Positions 16,803 to 24,884 of a stretch of DNA of 64,000 nt are shown piece by piece. Made by a program: the position numbers and the translations under genes. Numbering within the stretch: position 1 is the first letter of the stretch; the number at the start of each line of letters is the position of its first letter. Below the pieces are notes generated by a model. That model was not told where the DNA came from. It worked only from the letters and a program-made list of their open reading frames with translations, and searched no databases. Source of the DNA: Bog-159 sp050008575 (GTDB lineage Bacteria; Acidobacteriota; Terriglobia; Bryobacterales; Bryobacteraceae); NCBI GenBank assembly GCA_050008575.1, contig JBEKMJ010000040.1, forward strand, positions 1-64,000. The letters run 5' to 3'.

Positions 16803-19100
16803 TCACCGATACAACAAATATTTCTCCCGCAGCTTAACAAACCCCGCCACGCTATCCGCCATCTTCTGCTGAATATCCCGTGGATCGTCGCCTGCCGCCA
16901 GCGCACGGACCACTTCCGCACTGCCTACCAGCTTCACGTTGGCAGCGAAATCGATCTTGCCCGGATACAGCTTCCGCAGCGCCGCCGCAATCTCCAGCCC
17001 CAGGCGCGCGGAATCGAAATCGTCCCGGTTGGCGATCACGAAGCGCACGCCTTCGACCTTCTCGAAGCGCGTGGCGTATACGCGGACGCCCGGAATGCGC
17101 CGCCGGTTCAGATAGCCTGCCAACTCCGGCCCGCGAATGAAGTCCGCGCCGATCTGCTCGAATGGCGCGTCCGTGCCGCGGCCCACCGAGTAGTTCTTCG
17201 AATATTCGAGCATCGCCACGCCGGGATAGAGCAGCGCCGCGTTCAAGCTGCGCATATTCGGCGACGGATTGATCCACGGCAGATCGCTCGCATCGAACCA
17301 GTCGCCGCGCGCCCAGTCCTGCATCGGGACCACCGTCAGGTTCGCGCCGATATGGTTTTCGGCGTTGAACAGCTTCGCCAACTCGCCGATCGTCATGCCG
17401 TGGCGCAGCGGCAGCGGGAAGTAGCCGACGAACGAAAGCGCGTCGCGATCGAGCATCGGCCCTTCCACGTGGACGCCCGTGATGGGGTTGGGCCGGTCCA
17501 AAACAAAATATGGGATTTGCGCTTTGGCGGCCGCTTCCATGGCGTAGGCCATAGTGGTTTCGTAGGTGTAGAACCGCGCGCCAACATCCTGGATATCGAA
17601 CACGAGTGCGTCGAGACCGCGCAGCATCTCCGGCGTGGGCCGCTGCGTTTTCCCGTAGAGGCTGAAGACCTTCAGACCGGTCGATGGATCGGTCGTGTCG
17701 CCCACATCCGGACGGTCTTCCACCCCGGCGAATCCGTGTTCCGGCGAGAACAACGCCAACAGGTTGACGCCCGCGGCCCGCATGATATCGACATTACGCC
17801 GCCCCGCACGATCGACGCCCGTAAAGTTCGTAATCAGGCCGACGCGCTTGCCTTCTAGCGGCTGAAAGCCATCGGCCGCGAGCACGTCCAGCCCGGTGAG
17901 CGTCAGGGCATTGCGCTCGACTTCGCGCCGTAGCCCCGGCCCGGCGATCGTTTCGTTGTAGCCGGTAAGAGCCACGCCGGGCGCGTCAATCCCGAGCGCC
18001 GCGGCGGTTATCGTCGCCACCTTGCCGCGCAGTCCTGTAATGGCCGGCCTGCGGAACGGGTGGACGCTGTTCGCCAGCAGGATCACATAAGTCTCGCTCA
18101 CGGGATCGATCCATATGGATGTGCCCGTAAACCCGGTGTGACCGTAGGAGCCGATTGGGAACAAGTCGCCGCGATTGCCGGAATACTGCGAGTCGATGTC
18201 CCAACCAAGGCCGCGCAGGATGGGCTGGTCCGCGGGACTCTGCGGCGTGGTGAACTTCTCCACCGTGAGCGCGCTGAACAAGCGTGTGCCGCCGAGTTCA
18301 CCTTTGCGTAGCAGCATTTCGCAGAAACGCGCCAGGTCGTCCGCGGTGGAGAATACGCCCGCGTGCCCCGCGACGCCGCCCATATAGCGCGACGTTTCGT
18401 CGTGCACCACGCCCCGCAATGGCGCTCCGTTCGCGCCATCGCGTTCGGTGGGCGCGATGCGCGGGATCAGCGATGCCGGCGGCTGAAACGTGGTCTCCTG
18501 CATGCCCAGCGGCAGAAAAATATGCTCGCGGGAATAGTCGTTGAGCGTCTGCCCGCTGAGCCGGCGCACCAACTCGCCCAGCAGGATGAAATTGATGTCG
18601 CTATAGACAAAGTGCACGCCCGGCGGTGCGCTGGGCCGTTCGGTCATCGCCTTGTGAATGCCGGTCTGATAGCCGCTCCACGCCGGTTTCAAAGTTACGT
18701 CCGGGGGCATGCCTGAAAAATGGGTGAATAGGTTGCGGATGGTGATCTCGCTCTTGCCTTCCTGAAATTCCGGCAGATATTGCGTCACGCGATCGTTCAG
18801 CCGGAACTTGCCTTCCTCGAAAAGCTTCATCAGCGACGAGGTGGTGGCCACCACCTTGGTCAGCGACGCCAGATCGAAGATGGTGTCGACGGTCATCGGC
18901 TCGGGAGTGGGCGCCAGCGCGCGCAGGCCATATGCCTTGCGATGCACAATCCGACCCTTGTGTCCGATCAGGAGCACCGCGCCTGGGATGCGGCCTGCCT
19001 CGATCGCCTGCTCCACAGCTTGATCCAGCAACGGCGATGCGGAGAACGTTTGCGCGCATGCAGCGCCCGCCGCCAGCACCACGCAAAGCAGAACCTTCAT
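16803..19100 (-). CDS. Beta-lactamase-fold esterase/amidase fused to NamZ-type exo-N-acetylmuramidase (DUF1343)
   Basis: 765 residues with a signal peptide ending ACAQ. Residues about 20-385 form a serine beta-lactamase/PBP4*-like domain, with nucleophile motif ASLTK (SxxK), a Tyr motif in VYSDINFIL and YGHTGFTGTS as the third motif. From about residue 400 a DUF1343/NamZ domain follows: GKRVGLITNFTGVDRAGR, LFSPEHGFAG, VFDIQDVGARFYTYETTM, YFVLDRPNPITG, INPSPNMRSLNAALLYPG, SVGRGTDAPFEQIGADFI. NamZ releases terminal MurNAc from peptidoglycan. In Bacillus subtilis namZ clusters with a muropeptide amidase gene, so the fusion suggests periplasmic cell-wall recycling. Both active sites look intact. 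Confidence 0.85.
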   Translation of the reverse strand: MKVLLCVVLAAGAACAQTFSASPLLDQAVEQAIEAGRIPGAVLLIGHKGRIVHRKAYGLRALAPTPEPMTVDTIFDLASLTKVVATTSSLMKLFEEGKFRLNDRVTQYLPEFQEGKSEITIRNLFTHFSGMPPDVTLKPAWSGYQTGIHKAMTERPSAPPGVHFVYSDINFILLGELVRRLSGQTLNDYSREHIFLPLGMQETTFQPPASLIPRIAPTERDGANGAPLRGVVHDETSRYMGGVAGHAGVFSTADDLARFCEMLLRKGELGGTRLFSALTVEKFTTPQSPADQPILRGLGWDIDSQYSGNRGDLFPIGSYGHTGFTGTSIWIDPVSETYVILLANSVHPFRRPAITGLRGKVATITAAALGIDAPGVALTGYNETIAGPGLRREVERNALTLTGLDVLAADGFQPLEGKRVGLITNFTGVDRAGRRNVDIMRAAGVNLLALFSPEHGFAGVEDRPDVGDTTDPSTGLKVFSLYGKTQRPTPEMLRGLDALVFDIQDVGARFYTYETTMAYAMEAAAKAQIPYFVLDRPNPITGVHVEGPMLDRDALSFVGYFPLPLRHGMTIGELAKLFNAENHIGANLTVVPMQDWARGDWFDASDLPWINPSPNMRSLNAALLYPGVAMLEYSKNYSVGRGTDAPFEQIGADFIRGPELAGYLNRRRIPGVRVYATRFEKVEGVRFVIANRDDFDSARLGLEIAAALRKLYPGKIDFAANVKLVGSAEVVRALAAGDDPRDIQQKMADSVAGFVKLREKYLLYR

Positions 19101-19120
19101 AGGGCCATCATAGCGTTTAC

Positions 19121-19128
19121 ACTATACT
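19121..19128. promoter_or_regulatory. Overlapping opposed -10 boxes upstream of the NamZ fusion and dihydropyrimidinase
   Basis: ACTATACT reads TATACT on the plus strand (19123-19128) and TATAGT on the minus strand (19126-19121). The minus copy lies about 20 bases before the fusion gene's ATG at 19100. On the plus strand about 110 bases, mostly repeat, separate it from the TTG at 19241. Inferred. Confidence 0.45.
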
Positions 19129-19137
19129 GATACTCAC

Positions 19138-19224
19138 GGGGCGGGCGTCTACGCCCGCGGCGGGTCTCCAGACCCGCCCCAAGGCCGGCGTGGACGCCGG
19201 CAGCAGGACTGGAGTCCCGCCCCA
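19138..19224. repeat. Palindromic repeat modules inside the dihydropyrimidinase leader
   Basis: Units GGGGCGGGCGTCTACGCCCG, GCGGGTCTCCAGACCCGC, GGCCGGCGTGGACGCCGGC and GGACTGGAGTCC stand in tandem and end CGCCCCAC. They lie between the likely promoter and the start codon, so they would be transcribed as a structured 5' leader. Confidence 0.75.
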
Positions 19225-19240
19225 CTTCAAAGGAGGCGCG

Positions 19241-20632
19241 TTGACCACACTCATTCGAAACGGCACGGTAGTGACATCCGAGCAGACCTTCCCAGCCGAC
19301 ATTCTCATCGACGGCGAACGCATTCGTGAAATCGCCGCCAACATTCCTATCGACACAACCGACCGCGTGATCGACGCCTCCGGCATGCTGCTGCTGCCGG
19401 GCGGCATCGACGTCCATACGCACCTCGACATGCCCTTCGGCGGCACCACCTCCAGCGACGATTTCGAAACCGGCACGCGCGCGGCGGCCTTCGGCGGCAC
19501 CACCACCCTGATCGATTTCGCCATCCAGGCGCGCGGTATGAAGATGCGCGACGCGCTCGATATCTGGTGGAAGAAGGCCGAAAACCGCGCCTCCATCGAT
19601 TACGGCCTGCACATGATCGTCACCGATCTCTACGAGGCCGGCCTGGAAGATATGGACGCCATGGTCGCCGAAGGCGTGGCCAGCTTCAAGCTGTTCATGG
19701 CTTATCCGGGCGTGCTGATGGTCGATGACGCGACCATTTTTAGGGCTCTCTCGCAATCGGCGCGCAACGGCGCGCTGATCTGCATGCATGCCGAAAACGG
19801 CGGCGTGATCGACGTGATTGTGCGGCGCGCGCTGGCGGAGGGCAAGACCGCGCCCATCTATCACGCGCTCACGCGGCCGGCCACGGCGGAGGCGGAAGCC
19901 GTGCATCGCGCCATCGCCCTGGCGGAGATGGCGGGCGCGCCGGTCTACATCGTACACCTTTCGAGCGAGGACGCGCTGAACCAGGTGCGCGAGGCCCGCG
20001 ACCGCGGCCTGCCGGCGTTTGCGGAGACCTGCCCGCAGTATTTGCTGCTGTCGATTGACGATCTGGCGCGGCCCGGATTCGAAGGCGCGAAGTACGTATT
20101 CACCCCGCCGCTGCGCGAGAAGCGGCATCAGCCGAAGCTGTGGGACGGGCTTAAGAACGACCACTTGCAGGTGGTCTCGACCGACCACTGCCCATTCTGT
20201 TTCGCCGACCAGAAGTCGCTAGGCAAAGACGATTTCACCAAGATTCCCAATGGCGGTCCGGGCATCGAAAACCGGCTGCAGCTTCTGTATCATTACGGCG
20301 TGAACGAGGGCCGTCTGAGCTTGAACCGGTTCGTAGAGCTGGTGTCGACCACGCCGGCCCGGCTGTTCGGCCTCTATCCGCGCAAAGGGGAACTGGCGCC
20401 CGGCAGCGACGCCGATATCGTGGTTTGGGACCCCCAGCAGGAGCACACCATCGGCGCCGCGACGCATCACATGCGCGTGGATTACTCCATGTTCGAAGGC
20501 TTCCGCGTGAAAGGCAACGCGCGCATGGTGCTCTCGCGCGGCGAGGTGATTGTGGATGGCGAGCGGCACCTGGGACGCGCGGGCCGCGGCCAATTCCTGA
20601 AGCGCGCCGCGCGGGGCGGGGCCATCAAGTGA
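19241..20632 (+). CDS. hydA: Dihydropyrimidinase / D-hydantoinase
   Basis: 463 residues of the cyclic amidohydrolase family, opening dihydrouracil or 5-substituted hydantoins. Metal-site motifs are GGIDVHTHLDMPFGG, the carboxylated Lys in ASFKLFMAYPG, MHAENGGVIDVI, YIVHLSSEDAL and VSTDHCPFCF. The C-terminal region RLFGLYPRKGELAPGSDADI is diagnostic for hydantoinase rather than allantoinase. The start is TTG at 19241, because AGGAGG lies four bases upstream; the frame further up is repeat DNA. The stop overlaps the GTG of the transporter gene by two bases, so the pair is coupled, suggesting that the imported ring is opened inside the cell. Confidence 0.93.
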   Translation: MTTLIRNGTVVTSEQTFPADILIDGERIREIAANIPIDTTDRVIDASGMLLLPGGIDVHTHLDMPFGGTTSSDDFETGTRAAAFGGTTTLIDFAIQARGMKMRDALDIWWKKAENRASIDYGLHMIVTDLYEAGLEDMDAMVAEGVASFKLFMAYPGVLMVDDATIFRALSQSARNGALICMHAENGGVIDVIVRRALAEGKTAPIYHALTRPATAEAEAVHRAIALAEMAGAPVYIVHLSSEDALNQVREARDRGLPAFAETCPQYLLLSIDDLARPGFEGAKYVFTPPLREKRHQPKLWDGLKNDHLQVVSTDHCPFCFADQKSLGKDDFTKIPNGGPGIENRLQLLYHYGVNEGRLSLNRFVELVSTTPARLFGLYPRKGELAPGSDADIVVWDPQQEHTIGAATHHMRVDYSMFEGFRVKGNARMVLSRGEVIVDGERHLGRAGRGQFLKRAARGGAIK

Positions 20633-22059
20633 GCACAGAAGCGATCGGCGATATTCGCGAGAGTTCGCTCTACAACGAAGATCTCGCGCCGGTCCCACAA
20701 TCCCGCCGCGATTGGGGCGTCTACAACTACGCTTCGTTGTGGGTGGGGATGAGCGTGTGCATTCCTACTTACATGCTGGCCTCGGGACTGATCGCCGGCG
20801 GCATGAACTGGTGGCAGGCTGTCGGCACGATTCTGCTGGGCAATCTTGTGGTGCTTGTGCCGATGCTGCTGAACGCGCACGCCGGCACGAAGTACGGCAT
20901 TCCGTTTCCCGTGCTGGTGCGCGCGCCGTTCGGCGTGCTGGGTGCGAACGTGCCCGCGATTCTGCGCGCGCTGGTAGCATGCGGCTGGTTCGGCATACAG
21001 ACGTGGATCGGCGGGCAAGCCATGAATGCGATGCTACGGATCTTGTGGCCGGCGTGGGACCGCTTCGCGGGCGGATCGGCGGTGTGCTTCATAGGCTTCT
21101 GGTTGCTGAATATGCTGGTGATCTGGCGCGGCATCGAAACCATCAAGTTTCTGGAAGGCATCGGCGCGCCGTTCATGCTGGCCGTCGGGCTACTGCTGCT
21201 GTGGTGGGTGACGCGCAAGGCGGGCGGCTTCGGCCCGGTGCTGAGCGCGCCCAGCCGGTTCCGCGACAGCGCCGCGTTCTGGCGATTCTTCATGCCTGCG
21301 CTCACCGGCATGGTGGGTTTCTGGGCGACGGTGGCGCTGAACATCCCCGACTTCTCGCGCTATGCCCGTTCGCAAAGGGCGCAGATGTTGGGGCAGGCGC
21401 TGGGGCTGCCCACGGCCATGACGCTGTATGCCTTCATTGGCGTGGCGGTAACTTCGGCTTCCGTGGCGATCTTCGGCGAAGCCATTTGGGATCCCGTGGT
21501 GCTGTTAGGCCGCTTCCATCAGCCGGCGGTGGCGTTCGTGGCGCTGATCGCGCTGCTGCTGGCCACGCTGAATACCAACGTGGCGGCCAACGTGGTGTCG
21601 CCCTCGAACGATTTCTCGAACCTGAATCCGCGGCACATTTCGTTCCGCACCGGCGGACTGATCACGGGATGCCTGGGACTGGTGATGATGCCGTGGAAAC
21701 TGTTGGGCGATTACAGCGCCTACATCTTCGGCTGGCTGGTGGGCTATTCGGCGCTGCTGGGGCCGATTGCCGGCATCATGATCGTGGATTACTTCGTGGT
21801 GCGCCGGCGGGCGCTGGTGGTGGAGGATCTGTATCTACGCGGACGGAGCTATGAGTACGCGGGCGGATTCAACTATCGGGCGCTATCGGCTCTGGCGGGC
21901 GGAATCGCCGTAGCGCTGGTGGGACTGGTGGTTCCGGCGGTGCGCTGGCTGTACGACTACGCCTGGTTCGCCGGATTCCTGGCGGCGGGCGGACTGCACT
22001 TCGCAAGCGCGGCAGGGCGGCCTGCGAGGCCGCCGCAGGCTGCGAGCCTGCCCCACTAG
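20629..22059 (+). CDS. NCS1-family nucleobase/hydantoin transporter
   Basis: 476 residues, about twelve membrane spans, resembling the sodium:hydantoin symporter Mhp1 and cytosine/allantoin permeases. The family entry motif is RDWGVYNYASLWVGMSV, and later helices show ACGWFGIQTWIGGQAMNAM and ATLNTNVAANVVSPSNDFSN. It is coupled to the dihydropyrimidinase gene through the overlapping GTGA, so a hydantoin or pyrimidine substrate is likely. The last residues (AGRPARPPQAASLPH) are encoded entirely by a palindromic repeat, and the stop TAG shares its bases with the stop of the convergent hpnD gene. Confidence 0.9.
   Translation: MSTEAIGDIRESSLYNEDLAPVPQSRRDWGVYNYASLWVGMSVCIPTYMLASGLIAGGMNWWQAVGTILLGNLVVLVPMLLNAHAGTKYGIPFPVLVRAPFGVLGANVPAILRALVACGWFGIQTWIGGQAMNAMLRILWPAWDRFAGGSAVCFIGFWLLNMLVIWRGIETIKFLEGIGAPFMLAVGLLLLWWVTRKAGGFGPVLSAPSRFRDSAAFWRFFMPALTGMVGFWATVALNIPDFSRYARSQRAQMLGQALGLPTAMTLYAFIGVAVTSASVAIFGEAIWDPVVLLGRFHQPAVAFVALIALLLATLNTNVAANVVSPSNDFSNLNPRHISFRTGGLITGCLGLVMMPWKLLGDYSAYIFGWLVGYSALLGPIAGIMIVDYFVVRRRALVVEDLYLRGRSYEYAGGFNYRALSALAGGIAVALVGLVVPAVRWLYDYAWFAGFLAAGGLHFASAAGRPARPPQAASLPH
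22017..22056. repeat. Two-hairpin repeat, translated as the transporter C-terminus
   Basis: Two palindromes, GCGGCCTGCGAGGCCGC and GCAGGCTGCGAGCCTGC, followed by CCCAC. Read from the hpnD side, the repeat begins directly at the hpnD stop codon. Confidence 0.9.
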
Positions 22060-22892
22060 GAAATCAGCGCCCGCAAGACGATCCCGGATTTTTCCCACGC
22101 CGGCAGCGAGATGCGGCGCGTGAACACGTCGTAGTTACTCCGCTCGATGCGATCCAGCAGGCGGGAATAGATGGAGATCAGAGCGCCCAGCGATGCCCGG
22201 CTGCGCGCGTGTACCAGGCCCAACAGCGGCTGCGATTCCTGGTAATACCGGCGCGCGCGGGCGGTTTCGAAATCCATCAGATCGATGAATTCCGGGGTGC
22301 GCACGCCGCCGCGAATGTCTTCCTCGGTTACGTGAAAATGGGCCAGGTCTTCGGCGGGCAGATAGATGCGGCCGCGCTCGGCGTCCTCGCGGATATCGCG
22401 CAGGATGTTGGTCAGTTGAAACGCGATGCCGCACTTCTCGGCCAACGGCGGCGCTTCCGGCGAATCGAAGCCGAGGATGTGGATGGTCGTCAGCCCGGCG
22501 GTGGAGGCTACCCGATAGCAGTAGCGGTACAGTTCGTCGAAGGTTTCGAAGCGGCGGGCTTCCAGGTCGGACGCTACGCCATCGATCATCTCGTGGAAGT
22601 AGCGCGGCGGAATGCGGTAGCGAGTCACCGTATCGTGGAATGCGGGCAGCACCGGATGAGCGTCGCAGCGGCCTGCCAGAGCTTCGTCGAGGGCTGCGCG
22701 CCACTCCTCGATGGCGGCCAGGTTCGCGCCAGGCTCGTCGCTCAAATCGTCGCAATAACGCATGAACGCGTATACCGCGCACATCGCGTTGCGTTGCGCA
22801 CGCGAGAGCAGCACGAACGAATAGTAGAAGTTTCGCGCGCGCGTGCGGGCCACCCGGCGGCAGTGGGCGTAGGAATCCGCGAGGGTGGTCAT
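22056..22892 (-). CDS. hpnD: Presqualene diphosphate synthase HpnD
   Basis: About 278 residues of the squalene/phytoene synthase fold. It condenses two farnesyl diphosphates to presqualene diphosphate, the first step of the HpnCDE route to squalene. The first aspartate-rich motif is MRYCDDLSDEP, and the second follows FQLTNILRDIREDAERGR. RRYYQESQPLLGLV and a C-terminal YDVFTRRISLPAWEK are typical of HpnD. ATG 22892 overlaps the hpnC stop (TGATG); a GTG at 22895 is the alternative. It is the last gene of the hopanoid operon, and its stop lies in a CTAG shared with the transporter gene. Confidence 0.92.
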   Translation of the reverse strand: MTTLADSYAHCRRVARTRARNFYYSFVLLSRAQRNAMCAVYAFMRYCDDLSDEPGANLAAIEEWRAALDEALAGRCDAHPVLPAFHDTVTRYRIPPRYFHEMIDGVASDLEARRFETFDELYRYCYRVASTAGLTTIHILGFDSPEAPPLAEKCGIAFQLTNILRDIREDAERGRIYLPAEDLAHFHVTEEDIRGGVRTPEFIDLMDFETARARRYYQESQPLLGLVHARSRASLGALISIYSRLLDRIERSNYDVFTRRISLPAWEKSGIVLRALIS

Positions 22893-23779
22893 CACGCCGC
22901 CCGCAAGGTCACGCGCGCCAGCGAGCCGAGCAGCAGCCAGACGCGCTCCGCCTTGGAGATAGCCGGCCGCCGCGAGAGCACGTCGTAATCCTGCCCGGCG
23001 ATCTTGTCGAGCACGCGCATTCCGCCGCGGCTGAACAGATCGATATCGAGCGCCAGACGCCGGTCCAACATGGAAGAGAGCGGCAGTCCTTCGACGAACA
23101 GTTCGCGGGCGCGCGCCACGGCCTCGCGCATCGCATCGCGGAAAGCCGGCGTCATGCGGTGCGCGTAAAGATCTTCGAGCGTGTAACGGTGCCGCGCGAG
23201 CACTTCAAGCGGGATATACACGCGGTCCTTTTCGAGATCCACGGCCACGTCCTGCCAGAAGTTGGCGAGCTGCAGCGCGGTGCAAGTAGCGTCGGAGAGG
23301 CGCTGCCGCTCCGCATCGGAATAGCCGCACAGATAGAGCACCAGGCGGCCCACGGGGTTCGCCGAGCAGCGGCAATACGCGTACACATCTTCCCAGGTGG
23401 CGTACCGCGCGACTGTCTGATCCTGTTCGAACGCAGCGATCAAGTCCGCAAACGGCTCCTGCGGGATCGCGTGACGGGCCACCGTGCCGCGGAGCGCGAC
23501 GAACACGGGATGCGCCGCCTGGCCCGCATACATGGCTTGCAGTTGCTCGCGCCACCAAGCCAACAAACGCAGGCTTTCGGCCGGCGAGCCCATTTCGTCG
23601 CCCAGATCGTCGGCCCAGCGGCAATAAGCGTAGACATTGTAGAAGTCTTGGTGCAGGCGTTTGGGCAGCAGGAAGCTGACCACCTGGAAATTCTCGTAGT
23701 GATGGGTGGCGAGCCAGCGGGTGTAGGCCTCAGCTTCGGCGGACGAGTAGCGTTCCGCTAGCGCGGCGGGCGAATGCAC
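22892..23779 (-). CDS. hpnC: Hydroxysqualene synthase HpnC
   Basis: 295 residues, paralogue of HpnD. It converts presqualene diphosphate to hydroxysqualene. Motifs are CRWADDLGDEMG and ANFWQDVAVDLEKDRVYIPL, with HHYENFQVVSFLLPKRLHQD at the N-terminus, the HpnC signature. The frame extends much further upstream, but that part is repeat DNA and antisense of the dehydrogenase gene. GTG 23779 gives the normal N-terminus; no good ribosome site is seen. It sits between the dehydrogenase gene and hpnD in the operon. The third enzyme, HpnE, is not present in this window. Confidence 0.9.
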   Translation of the reverse strand: MHSPAALAERYSSAEAEAYTRWLATHHYENFQVVSFLLPKRLHQDFYNVYAYCRWADDLGDEMGSPAESLRLLAWWREQLQAMYAGQAAHPVFVALRGTVARHAIPQEPFADLIAAFEQDQTVARYATWEDVYAYCRCSANPVGRLVLYLCGYSDAERQRLSDATCTALQLANFWQDVAVDLEKDRVYIPLEVLARHRYTLEDLYAHRMTPAFRDAMREAVARARELFVEGLPLSSMLDRRLALDIDLFSRGGMRVLDKIAGQDYDVLSRRPAISKAERVWLLLGSLARVTLRAA

Positions 23780-23800
23780 GAAGTCGCGGGGAACCAGGCG

Positions 23801-23841
23801 GGCGGCCTCTGAGGCCGCCGCAGGCTGCGAGCCTGCCCCAC
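23801..23841. repeat. Two-hairpin repeat between a dehydrogenase gene and hpnC
   Basis: GGCGGCCTCTGAGGCCGCC and GCAGGCTGCGAGCCTGC, ending CCCAC. Read on the operon strand it begins six bases after the stop codon of the dehydrogenase gene (23848). Confidence 0.9.
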
Positions 23842-23847
23842 TTCCGA

Positions 23848-24876
23848 TCACGGGATTATGGCCGTCTTCAGATGGCCATTGTGGCTCATCAGATGGCGCA
23901 TGACTTCCAGCAGGTTGGCGAGCGGCTCCTCGCTGTTGACGAAGTCGCGGGAAGTGATGTCGCCGCGAGTGACCAGGTCCAGCGCCTTGCGAATGTAGGC
24001 GGGCGTGTGATGGAAGCTGGCCTTGCAGGTGATTTCGGAGTAGTGCAGCAGGTTGGTATCGAACATCACGCGGCTTTCGTTGGGGCAGCCGCCGAAGAAA
24101 TTCAGCGTGCCGCCGCGCCGCACCATATCCAGCACCCAGTGCCAGGTTTCGGGCTTGCCCACGGCTTCCACGGCGATATCCGCGCCGCGGCCCCCGGTGA
24201 GGTTGCGCACGGCTTCGACCGTATTGACGTGCTGATCGGCGCGCACCAGCTCGTGCGCGCCCATGGCCTCGGCGCGATCCAGTTGGGTGCGGCGCCGGCC
24301 GATGGCGATCACGCGGCACCCATACAGGCTGGCCAGCCGCACGAACATGAGCCCGATGGGTCCCAGCCCCAAAATGGCGATGGTGTCGCCCGGACGCGGC
24401 CCTGTCTCCTCAAAGCCTTTCAACACGCAAGCCAGCGGCTCGATCAATGCGGCATCGTGATAACTGACGCTCTCCGGAATGCGGTAAGTGTTGCGTTCCA
24501 CGATGCGCGCGGGAATGCGAATATACTCGGCGTACGCGCCGTTATTGAAGAGCAGGTCCTCGCACAAGTTTTGCAAGCCGCGGCGGCAAAAGAAACACTC
24601 CTCGCAAGGAGCGGAGTTGGCGGCCACTACGCGGTCGCCCACCTTGAAGGTCTCGACTCCCTGCCCCACAGCCACGACGTCGCCGGCCAATTCGTGCCCG
24701 AACACGGCCGGCGGCACAATCATCCGCGCGTGATACCCACGGCGGAACACCTTGACGTCGGTGCCGCATGTCAGCGCAACGCGAACCTGAACCAGGATGT
24801 CGCCATCGTCAATCTTGGGAACGGAGACCGGCTCTACCTGCAAGTGTTCCTTGCCATACAGCACGGCAGCCATCAT
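23848..24876 (-). CDS. Zinc-dependent medium-chain dehydrogenase (second copy)
   Basis: About 342 residues of the MDR alcohol/threonine/sorbitol dehydrogenase type. Catalytic zinc ligands are in TCGTDVKVF and VFGHELAGDVVAVG. The structural zinc loop is CEECFFCRRGLQNLCED, and the cofactor motif AILGLGPIGLMFVRLAS. The substrate is unknown. It is encoded inside the hopanoid operon next to a homologous gene, which suggests a role linked to hopanoid side chains or a related lipid, but this is inference. ATG 24876 (MMAAVLYG) is preferred. A GTG at 24897 would overlap the upstream gene by 13 bases. Confidence 0.85.
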   Translation of the reverse strand: MMAAVLYGKEHLQVEPVSVPKIDDGDILVQVRVALTCGTDVKVFRRGYHARMIVPPAVFGHELAGDVVAVGQGVETFKVGDRVVAANSAPCEECFFCRRGLQNLCEDLLFNNGAYAEYIRIPARIVERNTYRIPESVSYHDAALIEPLACVLKGFEETGPRPGDTIAILGLGPIGLMFVRLASLYGCRVIAIGRRRTQLDRAEAMGAHELVRADQHVNTVEAVRNLTGGRGADIAVEAVGKPETWHWVLDMVRRGGTLNFFGGCPNESRVMFDTNLLHYSEITCKASFHHTPAYIRKALDLVTRGDITSRDFVNSEEPLANLLEVMRHLMSHNGHLKTAIIP

Positions 24877-24884
24877 CTGCGTTT

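Noticed and set aside
19097..20188. 363-codon minus-strand open frame
   Set aside because: Antisense of dihydropyrimidinase; no start signal and no family pattern.
23780..24319. Upstream extension of hpnC
   Set aside because: The extra 180 codons are repeat DNA and the antisense-free overlap of the dehydrogenase gene. HpnC homologues begin near HHYENFQ, so GTG 23779 was used.
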